The position numbers and the translations under genes were made by a program. From positions 124,001-188,000 of the forward strand of contig JBDZVA010000005.1 in the NCBI GenBank assembly GCA_040255465.1: a stretch of 64,000 bases of DNA. The letters are read 5' to 3'. Positions 17,998 through 25,888 of this stretch are shown here, piece by piece. This DNA is from UBA5793 sp040255465 (GTDB lineage Bacteria > Planctomycetota > Phycisphaerae > Phycisphaerales > UBA5793). The notes beneath the pieces are model-generated. The model had not been told where the DNA came from. It searched no databases and worked only from the letters and a program-made list of their open reading frames with translations. Each line of letters opens with the position of its first letter. Position 1 is the stretch's first letter.

Positions 17998-19506
17998 ATG
18001 TCCTACGAACTCGATCGCACTGATGCTGAACGACTCTCGCTGCTCATGCGTTCCGGCTACGGCCTGATCGTCATGGAAACGCACGAAGAGCGGCGGGCGG
18101 TGCGACTCGTGCTTGAAGCTGCCCAGGCGATCGAGCAGCGCTGCTGGGCATGGTCGATGGTGCGCGGCCTGGTGCCGCTGGACAAGCGCGATGCTGAACC
18201 CGCCAACGCGACCGCGGACCCCGCCACGGCGCTGCTTCATCTCATCTCGCTCAGCGATCGTTGGGTTGCTGTCATGGCGGATGTTCATCGACACTTTTCG
18301 GATCCCAAGGTGGTGCGGGCGGCGCGCGAGGCGGCTGAGCAGGCCCACCGCAACGGCAGCACGCTGGTGCTCGTCGGCCCGACCGTGGATCTGCCGACCG
18401 AACTTCAACGACTCGCGTTTTCGTTTCCACTGCCGCTGCCGGACATGCCGCAGTTCGAAAAACTCGTCAAGCGCATCTACCGCGATGTGGTTCAGACCAA
18501 CATCAAGGTCGAACACGAGCTGAATCGCGAAGATTTCGAGCGCCTCACCGAGTCGCTCATCGGCCTGACCGAGATCGAAGCCGAGCGCATCATTCGCCAG
18601 GTCATACTTGAAGATGGACGACTCGACGGCCGCGATATCGAGCGCGTGCGCAACGCCAAGCGGGCCACCCTCTCATCGCACGGCCAGCTCGAAGTCCTTC
18701 CCGTCAATGACAACCTTGACTCGCTCGGCGGGCACGACAAACTCAAGCCCTGGCTGCGCCTCCGCCGCCAGGCGATGACCAACAAGGGCAAGGAATTCGG
18801 CATCGACCCGCCGCGCGGCGTGCTGCTGCTGGGCGTGCCCGGCTGCGGCAAGAGCTTCTGCGCGCGGCTGGTCGCCGGGGAGTGGCGCCGACCGCTGCTG
18901 CGCCTCGACGTGGGCGGCCTCTACAACCGCTTCATCGGCAACACCGAGGCCAACCTGCGCGAAGCCCTGCGCCAGGCGGACGGCATGGCGCCGTGTGTGC
19001 TCTGGATCGATGAAATCGAAAAGGCGTTTGCGAGTGAAGGCTCGGCCGACGCGGATGGGGGCGTGAGCCAGCGGCTCTTCGGCACCATGCTCACGTGGAT
19101 GAACGATCGGCGCAGCGACGTCTTCATCGTGGCGACGGCCAATCAGTTGCAGCGACTCCCGACGGAACTGCTCCGCAAGGGTCGATTTGATGAGATCTTT
19201 TTCATCGACCTGCCTCCGCTGGAAGCGCGCGTGAAGATCTTCGAAATACACCTCAGCCGCCGGGCTCGCATGCCCAAGGCGTTTGACATTGACACCCTCG
19301 CGGGACTGACGGCCGGCTTCAGCGGTGCGGAGATCGAGCAACTCATCGTCGACGCCATGCACGGCGCATTCAACGCTGGCGAGCAGCTCGCGACCAGGCA
19401 CATTGTCGAAGCGATCGGCCGCACGCACCCGATGGCGGTGACGATGGCTGAGCGCATCGCCGCGATGCGGCAGTGGGCCGAGTCGCGCTGCACGATGTCA
19501 GAGTGA
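17998..19506 (+). CDS. AAA ATPase of Ycf46 type
   Basis: The 502-residue protein has a non-catalytic N-terminal region (about 1-230) that starts with the RSGYGLIVMETHEERRA stretch found in Ycf46-type proteins, followed by one AAA module: Walker A GVPGCGKS at 279-286, Walker B with Asp338-Glu339 in VLWIDEIE, sensor 1 in VATANQ and arginine-finger region LLRKGRFDEIFF. Family members are known in cyanobacteria, plastids and many bacteria, with roles proposed in carbon use and stress but no firm biochemical function. It lies 16 bases after the zinc-ribbon membrane protein, so they may be co-transcribed. Confidence 0.85.
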   Translation: MSYELDRTDAERLSLLMRSGYGLIVMETHEERRAVRLVLEAAQAIEQRCWAWSMVRGLVPLDKRDAEPANATADPATALLHLISLSDRWVAVMADVHRHFSDPKVVRAAREAAEQAHRNGSTLVLVGPTVDLPTELQRLAFSFPLPLPDMPQFEKLVKRIYRDVVQTNIKVEHELNREDFERLTESLIGLTEIEAERIIRQVILEDGRLDGRDIERVRNAKRATLSSHGQLEVLPVNDNLDSLGGHDKLKPWLRLRRQAMTNKGKEFGIDPPRGVLLLGVPGCGKSFCARLVAGEWRRPLLRLDVGGLYNRFIGNTEANLREALRQADGMAPCVLWIDEIEKAFASEGSADADGGVSQRLFGTMLTWMNDRRSDVFIVATANQLQRLPTELLRKGRFDEIFFIDLPPLEARVKIFEIHLSRRARMPKAFDIDTLAGLTAGFSGAEIEQLIVDAMHGAFNAGEQLATRHIVEAIGRTHPMAVTMAERIAAMRQWAESRCTMSE

Positions 19507-19511
19507 TCGCC

Positions 19512-20147
19512 TCAGATCCGCATGATGCGGTCGATGAGCCAGCCCGCGAACATGGACTTGGACAGGTCGCCGGGTGACTCGGTGCGGCCATCGGCGTGGA
19601 CGAGCGTGCCGCGTATGTCATCGGAGTCCATCGTCTCAAGCGGGTTGGCGACGATGGCATCGAGGCCTTTGCGCTTGATCTTGCTCGCGGCACTGGCCAT
19701 GAGTTCGGTGGCGGGTTCGAGGGCAAAGCCGACGATGCGCTGACCCTCTTTGCGGCGTTTGACGCAACCGGCCACGAGATCGGGCGTCGATTCCATCTCG
19801 ATCGTCAGGCCTTCGATCTCGCGGCGCAGCTTGCCTGAGGTTGCCGGCTTCTTCGGGCGGTAGTCCGCCACAGCTGCGGCCATGATCAGCACATCCGCCT
19901 GATCGGGCCAGAGATCCTGGAGCAGGTCTTCAAGATCAGCACACGAACGGAAACGCTCGACGCGCAAACGATCAGCGAAGTTCGGCGCCGGCACGGTGTT
20001 CGGCCCCAGGGCGAGGATGACGTCGTGGCCCACGGCATGCGCGGCCCGAGCGAGTTCGACGCCCAGGCGGCCCGAAGATCGATTGCCGATGAAGCGCACC
20101 GAGTCAATCGGTTCGTACGTGGGGCCGGCGGTGATGAGGATCGTCAT
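19512..20147 (-). CDS. coaB: phosphopantothenoylcysteine synthetase (CoaB) domain protein
   Basis: CoaB joins 4'-phosphopantothenate to cysteine in coenzyme A synthesis. The 211-residue product starts TILITAGPTYEPIDSVRFIGN, the standard opening of the CoaB domain, and continues with SSGRLGVELARAA, ADVLIMAAAVADYRP, a nucleotide-binding VGFALE segment and IVANPL. The CoaC (decarboxylase) half that is usually fused N-terminally is absent, so this is a split arrangement. An ATG seven codons upstream is possible but adds residues not expected in the fold. It converges with the AAA ATPase, with five bases between stops. Confidence 0.88.
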   Translation of the reverse strand: MTILITAGPTYEPIDSVRFIGNRSSGRLGVELARAAHAVGHDVILALGPNTVPAPNFADRLRVERFRSCADLEDLLQDLWPDQADVLIMAAAVADYRPKKPATSGKLRREIEGLTIEMESTPDLVAGCVKRRKEGQRIVGFALEPATELMASAASKIKRKGLDAIVANPLETMDSDDIRGTLVHADGRTESPGDLSKSMFAGWLIDRIMRI

Positions 20148-20614
20148 TGATTGGGGCGGACCGGGCATGGCGGGAGTTTATGCGTGTCGAGCGATCGTCG
20201 GGACAACTCAGGCCATGGGCTGGACGCGATCTGGTTGGCCGACTACCAATCCCAACGGTGGAAAAACAAAAAGCCCTGCAGCGGTGGTGGGGGCCACTGC
20301 AGGGAAGGTGTGGGGGGGCCGATGATCCCGGGGGACGGGACGCCCCTCCAACGGTGAAGAAAATCCGGGGATGCGGCATGAGGCGGCGGGGCCTCGCAAC
20401 GATCGAGTCTGCCATCGAGATCGATCGAAACGACCGGGTCTGAGTCACTCCCTGCTCAGGCCGGCAAACGGTTCAGGGTCCATCCACTCGCCGTCGGACT
20501 TGTCATTGCCTCCTGTTTCAGCCGCATCCCGGTTGTCGGCCGGCAAATCCATGACGCTATCGCGTCGCATCGCCGACCGTTTGAACGGTCACACTCACAC
20601 ACCTCATCAACGCG
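20148..20614. other. intergenic region between coaB and nrdJ
   Basis: No gene is supported. It holds a rho-independent terminator for the minus strand (20274-20304) and, right after the nrdJ stop, a 7-bp inverted repeat GACCGTT/AACGGTC at 20575-20590. The coaB promoter should lie below 20270, but I cannot identify it. Confidence 0.5.
20262..20304 (-). terminator. rho-independent terminator after nrdJ
   Basis: On the minus strand, CCCTGCAG and CTGCAGGG form an 8-bp stem (20274-20281 with 20297-20304), immediately followed by CTTTTTGTTTTT. This ends the dcd-nrdJ transcript before coaB. Confidence 0.75.
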
Positions 20615-23600
20615 TCAACTGCATCCCATGCTGTTGCCGCAGTTCATGCACTTGTAGCAGGTTCCATTTCGAACCGTCAGAGCGCCGCACACATCGCACA
20701 CCGGCGCATCGCCCATCAGTTCGCCCATCGCCCGGTCGAGCACCGTGCGCGACTTGGTCCGAGTCTCGGTCATCGTTACAGCCGCGTGATCGCGATCGAC
20801 AACGGCGCTGAGCCGGCTCTGTTCACTCTCGCGCGTGATCTCAGCGTGTCCGCCGGTTCCGCCGGGAACGGGCTTGGTCTCGCGAACGGCGACTTCACCC
20901 GTGGCCGGCGCGATCGTGGCCGCCTCGACGCTGCCTCGTTGCGGAGCGGCCTGGCTGCGATAGCCGGGGATGAACTGAATGCCCATCCAGCGGAAGATGT
21001 AGTCGACCAGGCTCTTGGCAAAGGGGATGTCCGCGTTGGTCGTCATGCCCGCCGGTTCGAAGCGCTGGTGGGTGAACTTGCCAACAAGGCTCTCCATCGG
21101 AACGCCGTACTGCAGCGCCACGCTGATCGCCGTACCGAGCGAATCCATCAGGCCGCCGATCGTCGAACCTTCCTTGCTCATGGTGAGAAACAGCTCGCCG
21201 GGCATGCCGTCGTCGTAGAGGCCCACCGTCAGGTAGCCCTCGTGGCCGGCGACGTTGAACTTGTGCGTCAGGCTCTTGCGCGTGTCCGCGAGGCGGCGCC
21301 GCAGCGGCCGCTCGACAATCTTCTCGACGATCTTCTCGACGGTGCGCACGTTTTCGGAGCCCTCAGAGGCCGCAGCAATCGCCGCGACTTCGCCGACCTC
21401 GGCCGCAACCTCTTTTTTTGCCGCGGCGACGTCCAGTTCATCTTCGTCGTCCGCTTCGAGTTCATCCGCCGCGGCATCGCTCTTGGTGCTGAGCGGCTGG
21501 CTGAGTTTGCACCCGTCGCGATAGAGCGCATTGGCCTTGAGACCCAGTTCCCAACTCAACCGGTAGCACGCGGCGATGTCTTCGAGCGTCGCGTCGTTGG
21601 GCAGGTTGATCGTCTTGCTGATCGCCCCGGAGATGAACGGTTGGCTCGCCGCCATCATGCGAATGTGCCCCTGCGGCGCGATAAAGCGCACGCCCTTGCG
21701 GCCGCACGGATTGGCGCAGTCGAACACGGGCAGGTGCTCGTCCTTGAGGTGCGGCGCGCCTTCGACGGTCTGCGTGCCGCAGATCGTCTCATTGAGCGAC
21801 TCGATCTGCCCCGCCGTGAGCCCCATTTCGCGGAGCAGGTTGAACGACGCGCTGTTGCGGGCCTCTTCGACATCAACGCCCAGTTGCCGCAGCAGGTCTT
21901 CGCGAACCGACCAGGCGCTGAACGCGAAGCCGATCTCGAAGACCGAGCCGAGTTGGGCCTCGACCGCATCGAGGTCGTCCTCGGTGAAGCCCTTCTTGGC
22001 GAGGAACTCCTTGAAAGTTCCGCCCTGAGACCCCGGCAGCGGTACATTCAGGCTCAGCGAACCCATCACGTAGCGGATGATGTCGCGAACCTGCTGTTCC
22101 CGGTACCCAAGGGTCTCAAGGGCGGGTCGGAGCGAGTTGTTGGCGATCTTGAAGTAACCGCCGCCGGCCAGCTTCTTGAACTTCACCAGGGCGAAGTCTG
22201 GCTCGACACCCGTCGTGTCGCAGTCCATGAGCAGGCCGATGGTTCCCGTCGGTGCAATCACGGTCACCTGAGCGTTGCGATAGCCGTAGCGCTCACCGAG
22301 GTCGAGCGCTTCATCCCATGCATTCATCGCCCGCATGAGCAGTTCGTCGGCATTGGCGAAGCGATCGCCGGCTCGCGCCGTGGCGTCGTGGTCGATCGGC
22401 ACCGGGGCGATGCGCAGGTCTTCATACTGCCCACTGTGGCGTGACACGCCGTGCGCCGCCCGGCGGTGGTTGCGCATCACACGCAGCATGTGCTCGCGGT
22501 TCTTGCCGAATTCGCTGAACGCGCCGAGTTGCCCGGCCATCTCCGCGCTCACGGCATACGACCGGCCGCAGAGCACCGCGGTCAGGCAGCCGCACAGGGC
22601 CCGCGCCTCTTCGCTGTCATAGGGGATCCCGGCCTGCATCAGCACGGCTCCGATGTTGGCAAAACCCAGACCCAGCGTGCGGAAGTCGTAACTCAGCCTG
22701 GCGATCTCCTCGCTGGGGAATGCGGCCATGAGCACGCTGATCTCCAGCACGATCGTCCACAGCCGGATCGCGTGCTCGTAACCGTCGAGATCAAACGTCG
22801 CACTCTTGGGCTCGTAAAACTTTAGCAGATTGATCGACGCGAGGTTGCACGCGGTGTTGTCGAGGAACATGTACTCGCTGCACGGATTGCTCGCGTTGAT
22901 GCGGCCGCTCTCGGGGCACGTGTGCCACGCGTTGATCGTCGAGTCGAACTGCACACCGGGGTCGGCACAGCGCCACGCTGCGTAGCACACTTCCTCCCAC
23001 AGGCGGTCGGAGTCGATGCTGTGATGCACCTCGCCTGTGGTGCGCTGGTAGAGGTTCCACGGCTTGCCTTCATCCAGCGCGTCGAAGAACGCGTCGGGGA
23101 TGCGCACCGAGTTGTTGCTGTTCTGCCCGCTGACGGTGTAGTACGCCTCGCCGTTGAAGTCGTAATTCAGTTTCAATCCCAGGTCGGCGGCGATCTTCTG
23201 CTGGTCCTTGGGCAGCGTCTTGAGGCCCTCGACCATCGCCGCAACCTTGAGTTCTTCGCGTACCTTCCAGTTGACGAAAGACTCGATGTCGGGGTGATCG
23301 AGATCGAGGCAGACCATCTTGGCTGCGCGCCGCGTCGTGCCGCCGCTCTTGATCGCCGCCGCCGCGCGATCACCGATCTTGAGCCAGCTCATCAGACCGC
23401 TGCTGGTGCCGCCGCCGCTGAGGGGTTCGCCCTCGCCGCGCAGGTTGGAGAAATTCGTGCCCGTGCCCGAGCCATACTTGAACAGCCGCGCCTCGCGCAC
23501 CCACAGGTCCATGATCCCGCCGGCGTTGACGAGGTCGTCGCTCACGCTCTGAATAAAGCACGCATGCGGCTGCGGGTGCGTATACGCGTCGTCGGCCAGT

Positions 23601-24163
23601 TGCACCTGGCCGGTGTTCGGATCGACGATGTAGTGCCCCTGCGCCGGGCCGGTGATGCCGTACGCCCAGTTCAGGCCGGTGTTGAACCACTGCGGGCTGT
23701 TGGGCGCTGCCATCTGGTGGATCATCATGTGGCAAAGTTCGTCGTAGAACGCCTGCGCATCTTCAGCGGTGTCGAAGTAATTGTGGCTTTCGCCCCAGTG
23801 CCGCCAGCACCCGGCGAGACGATGGATGACCTGCCGTGCCGACTTCTCGGGACCGGTGGCGTCTGACGAGCCGCGCCCGTGAGGAAGCGGGTTGCCTTGC
23901 TCGTCCGCCGACGCGCGCTCGGAAGCACCCGCTCCCTTACAGTCGCGGCTCGTATCAGCCGCCTGCGGCACACCCGCCTTGCGGAAATACTTGCTCACCA
24001 TGATGTCGGTCGCGAGCTGCGACCAACTCTCGGGAACTTCCGCGTCCTTCATCTCAAAGACAACGGAACCGTCGGAGTTGGAGATGCGACTGGTGCGCTT
24101 CGCCCACTTGACGGTCGAGAAGACGTCCGTGCCCGCTTTGGTGAATCGTCGATTGATCTTCAT
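20615..24163 (-). CDS. nrdJ: adenosylcobalamin-dependent (class II) ribonucleotide reductase
   Basis: NrdJ reduces ribonucleotides to deoxyribonucleotides with a cobalamin radical and needs no oxygen. The 1182-residue product has the catalytic core with NPCSEYMF (Cys428, Glu430), LGLGFANIGAVLM, APTGTIGLLMDCDTTGVEPDF, and a C-terminal zinc-ribbon segment CDVCGAL...CYKCMNCG with the shuttling cysteines. The start has GGAAGG four bases upstream. Residues about 71-100 (SRDCKGAGASERAS...NPLPHGRGSS) are an insert made by translating an 88-bp palindromic repeat in frame; it falls in a variable N-terminal loop and does not touch catalytic motifs. Upstream lies a mobile-looking unit, then dcd. Confidence 0.95.
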   Translation of the reverse strand: MKINRRFTKAGTDVFSTVKWAKRTSRISNSDGSVVFEMKDAEVPESWSQLATDIMVSKYFRKAGVPQAADTSRDCKGAGASERASADEQGNPLPHGRGSSDATGPEKSARQVIHRLAGCWRHWGESHNYFDTAEDAQAFYDELCHMMIHQMAAPNSPQWFNTGLNWAYGITGPAQGHYIVDPNTGQVQLADDAYTHPQPHACFIQSVSDDLVNAGGIMDLWVREARLFKYGSGTGTNFSNLRGEGEPLSGGGTSSGLMSWLKIGDRAAAAIKSGGTTRRAAKMVCLDLDHPDIESFVNWKVREELKVAAMVEGLKTLPKDQQKIAADLGLKLNYDFNGEAYYTVSGQNSNNSVRIPDAFFDALDEGKPWNLYQRTTGEVHHSIDSDRLWEEVCYAAWRCADPGVQFDSTINAWHTCPESGRINASNPCSEYMFLDNTACNLASINLLKFYEPKSATFDLDGYEHAIRLWTIVLEISVLMAAFPSEEIARLSYDFRTLGLGFANIGAVLMQAGIPYDSEEARALCGCLTAVLCGRSYAVSAEMAGQLGAFSEFGKNREHMLRVMRNHRRAAHGVSRHSGQYEDLRIAPVPIDHDATARAGDRFANADELLMRAMNAWDEALDLGERYGYRNAQVTVIAPTGTIGLLMDCDTTGVEPDFALVKFKKLAGGGYFKIANNSLRPALETLGYREQQVRDIIRYVMGSLSLNVPLPGSQGGTFKEFLAKKGFTEDDLDAVEAQLGSVFEIGFAFSAWSVREDLLRQLGVDVEEARNSASFNLLREMGLTAGQIESLNETICGTQTVEGAPHLKDEHLPVFDCANPCGRKGVRFIAPQGHIRMMAASQPFISGAISKTINLPNDATLEDIAACYRLSWELGLKANALYRDGCKLSQPLSTKSDAAADELEADDEDELDVAAAKKEVAAEVGEVAAIAAASEGSENVRTVEKIVEKIVERPLRRRLADTRKSLTHKFNVAGHEGYLTVGLYDDGMPGELFLTMSKEGSTIGGLMDSLGTAISVALQYGVPMESLVGKFTHQRFEPAGMTTNADIPFAKSLVDYIFRWMGIQFIPGYRSQAAPQRGSVEAATIAPATGEVAVRETKPVPGGTGGHAEITRESEQSRLSAVVDRDHAAVTMTETRTKSRTVLDRAMGELMGDAPVCDVCGALTVRNGTCYKCMNCGNSMGCS
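23866..23953. repeat. 88-bp palindromic repeat translated inside nrdJ
   Basis: Two 28-base arms (23866-23893 and 23926-23953) are imperfect inverted repeats; both start ACGAGCCGCG when read inward and continue to AGCGGG, with about five mismatches. The element is read through in frame as roughly 29 extra residues of NrdJ. A third arm-like copy lies at 15082-15106. This resembles REP/RPE-type palindromic elements; I recall similar motifs scattered in planctomycete genomes but cannot verify the family here. Confidence 0.75.
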
Positions 24164-24205
24164 GGTGCCTTCCGTGTTTTTCGCGTCTTCGTAGGGTCGA
24201 GCTTC

Positions 24206-24702
24206 AGGCACTAGGCACAAGGCACTAGGCACTAGGGGTTGGTGCCGCTTCGCGGCGGCTATTGGGTCAAACGGTTGATCAATCCGCCAAGCACGCGACC
24301 GCACTCATCCACGATGGGCCCAAGCTTGTTTAGTCGATCCTGTTTCATGTAGCCGAGTTCCTTCGCAAACAAGAGTTGAGTCTCAATCTCGTATAGTGCA
24401 CCACGTGCAATCTTCAGAAACCGCAGGTAGTCAGAGCGGCTGGCCCTCCCGTACCCCTCGGCAATGTTGCTTGCCACTGCGACGGCGCCGCGCCGCAACT
24501 GGCTTGTCAATCCGAATCGCTCGTCCGCCGGAAACGACTTCGTCGCGCCGTAAACGGCGAGTCCGACCTCGAACGCTTTCTGCCAAGCAACGAGATCCCG
24601 ATACGACTTGATTTGCTTCGCCACGACGCACTCTCATCGCATGCTCATGTCCAATCACAACCAGGCACGACACTAATGCCTAGTGCCAAGTGCCTAGTTC
24701 CT
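24206..24702. mobile_element. 497-bp inverted-repeat-bounded unit carrying a four-helix-bundle gene
   Basis: The two ends (24206-24236 and 24672-24702) are 31-base inverted repeats with four mismatches. Each arm is built from four tandem heptamers of GGCACTA type (left: GGCACTA, GGCACAA, GGCACTA, GGCACTA). The single gene inside fills most of the unit. The right end is 7 bases from the dcd stop and the left end 42 bases from the nrdJ start, so it splits what would otherwise be a tight dcd-nrdJ pair. No transposase is present; if it moves, it does so in trans. No target-site duplication is evident to me. Confidence 0.65.
24259..24624 (-). CDS. four-helix-bundle protein (23S rRNA intervening-sequence / S23 family)
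   Basis: The 121-residue product has the full family pattern: YRDLVAWQKAFEVGLAVY, SFPADERFGLTSQLRRGAVAVASNIAEGYGR and a helical C-terminus (FLKIARGALYEIETQLLFA). The family was first found in intervening sequences of 23S rRNA genes and is widely scattered; homologues form pentameric barrels and the diversity-generating retroelement protein Avd is related. No enzyme activity is known. The start is GTG with a weak site. Here it is the only gene of an inverted-repeat-bounded unit, in the same direction as dcd and nrdJ. Confidence 0.9.
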   Translation of the reverse strand: MAKQIKSYRDLVAWQKAFEVGLAVYGATKSFPADERFGLTSQLRRGAVAVASNIAEGYGRASRSDYLRFLKIARGALYEIETQLLFAKELGYMKQDRLNKLGPIVDECGRVLGGLINRLTQ

Positions 24703-24709
24703 TGCCTCT

Positions 24710-25282
24710 TTAATCCACCTTCGGCAACGTCAACCCACCCTGGTCCTGATACTTCCCGCTCTTGTCCGCGTAACTCTTCTCGCAGACTTCATCCGCCTTG
24801 AGGAAGATCATCTGGGCGATGCCTTCGTTGGCGTAGATCTTCGCGGGCAGGGGGGTGGTGTTGGAGATTTCCAGCGTCACCTTGCCGCGCCACTCCGGCT
24901 CGAGCGGCGTGACGTTGACGATCAGGCCGCATCGTGCGTACGTGCTCTTACCCACGCAGATGACCAGCACATCGCGCGGAATGCTGAACCACTCGACCGT
25001 CTCGGCGAGGCAGAACGAATTGGGCGGGATGATGATGTGGTCCTTGCCCGTCCTGGCCGTGTCCACGGTGATGAAGAAGTCGTCGGTGAAGGCCTTGGGA
25101 TCGACGATCGCCTGCCCGCCGTGCGGCGTGACGTTGGTGAAGATCTTGAAGACCGAGCCGACGCGGACGTCGTAGCCATACGACGAAACGCCGTAGGACA
25201 CGGTGCTGGGCCGCTTGACGTTTTCCTCGAAGGGCTTGATGTCGACGAGTCGTCGGATTTGAGCGTCGGAGAGCACTGGCAT
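24710..25282 (-). CDS. dcd: dCTP deaminase
   Basis: Dcd converts dCTP to dUTP for thymidylate synthesis. The 190-residue product is full length and has SSYGYDVRVG, IIPPNSFCLAETVEWFSIPRDV with the catalytic Glu, GKSTYARCGLIVNVTPLEPEWRGKVTLEISN and the C-terminal KYQDQGGLTLPKVD substrate lid. It stands just upstream of nrdJ on the same strand, a sensible nucleotide-supply pairing now interrupted by the four-helix-bundle unit. Its leader can fold into a bulged hairpin (25289-25318) next to the AAAGG ribosome binding site. Confidence 0.95.
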   Translation of the reverse strand: MPVLSDAQIRRLVDIKPFEENVKRPSTVSYGVSSYGYDVRVGSVFKIFTNVTPHGGQAIVDPKAFTDDFFITVDTARTGKDHIIIPPNSFCLAETVEWFSIPRDVLVICVGKSTYARCGLIVNVTPLEPEWRGKVTLEISNTTPLPAKIYANEGIAQMIFLKADEVCEKSYADKSGKYQDQGGLTLPKVD

Positions 25283-25888
25283 CGGGTCAAACCTTTCCGA
25301 GCCGGAAGGGGGAGGTTTATTTCAGAGGGCGCGACACCTTGGCCGGTCTGAACCGGTTGCCTTGGGCGGTGAAACGCCTGCTGATGTTCGGGACATGTCA
25401 GCCGTAGACGGTCGGTTCGGGCCTTGGTGCTCCCCAGTCCCACCGGGGCGATGCACTCCCTCGCCGACCTGTGCGGCCAAGGGATAGGATACAACAAGAT
25501 GTGGTATCGGCAACATCTGAACTCACAAAATGTCGTGTTTTTCTCACTGATTTCTCCAACAGGCGGGAACCGATTTGCTAAGCGCAGAAACCGCCCATGT
25601 TTACAGATTCTGCCGGGCCAAAAATGCCTGCGGAGATGTTGTGGATAGATTGGCGGCCGGTGTCGATTGCGTTCGCCCGCCGCGGGGGTGGGTACGACAT
25701 GTTGGGGGGTGGCAGTCTGAAGCGCTCGGGTCGTTGAGCGGCGATGCATGCGTCGCCGCCAAACGACCCCGGCGACGCACCCTCACCAATTGGGGAACTT
25801 CATCAGTCGACCTGACGCGCGCCCTTCGCAATGATTGGCCAGCAGCCCGCCGATCGGTCGGGCCCGTGGCTTTCAGCGAAAGGCATAC
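25283..25888. other. 600-base divergent intergenic region between dcd and pdhB
   Basis: No gene is supported. The middle (about 25480-25620) is AT-richer than its surroundings and probably holds divergent promoters, though I find no clear -35/-10 pair. A long two-step hairpin lies at 25728-25769 and a bulged hairpin in the dcd leader at 25289-25318. The region is long for this compact genome, so regulation is likely. Confidence 0.45.
25728..25769 (+). promoter_or_regulatory. long hairpin in the pdhB leader region
   Basis: An 8-bp outer stem GGGTCGTT/AACGACCC and a 7-bp inner stem GCGGCGA/TCGCCGC are separated by a 2x2 internal loop and capped by eight bases (TGCATGCG). It lies about 120 bases before pdhB and has no T-run, so it is not a standard terminator. 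It could be a leader RNA structure or a protein-binding dyad. Confidence 0.45.

Noticed and set aside
20786..22444. 552-codon plus-strand frame across nrdJ
   Set aside because: Antisense shadow of a firmly identified gene.
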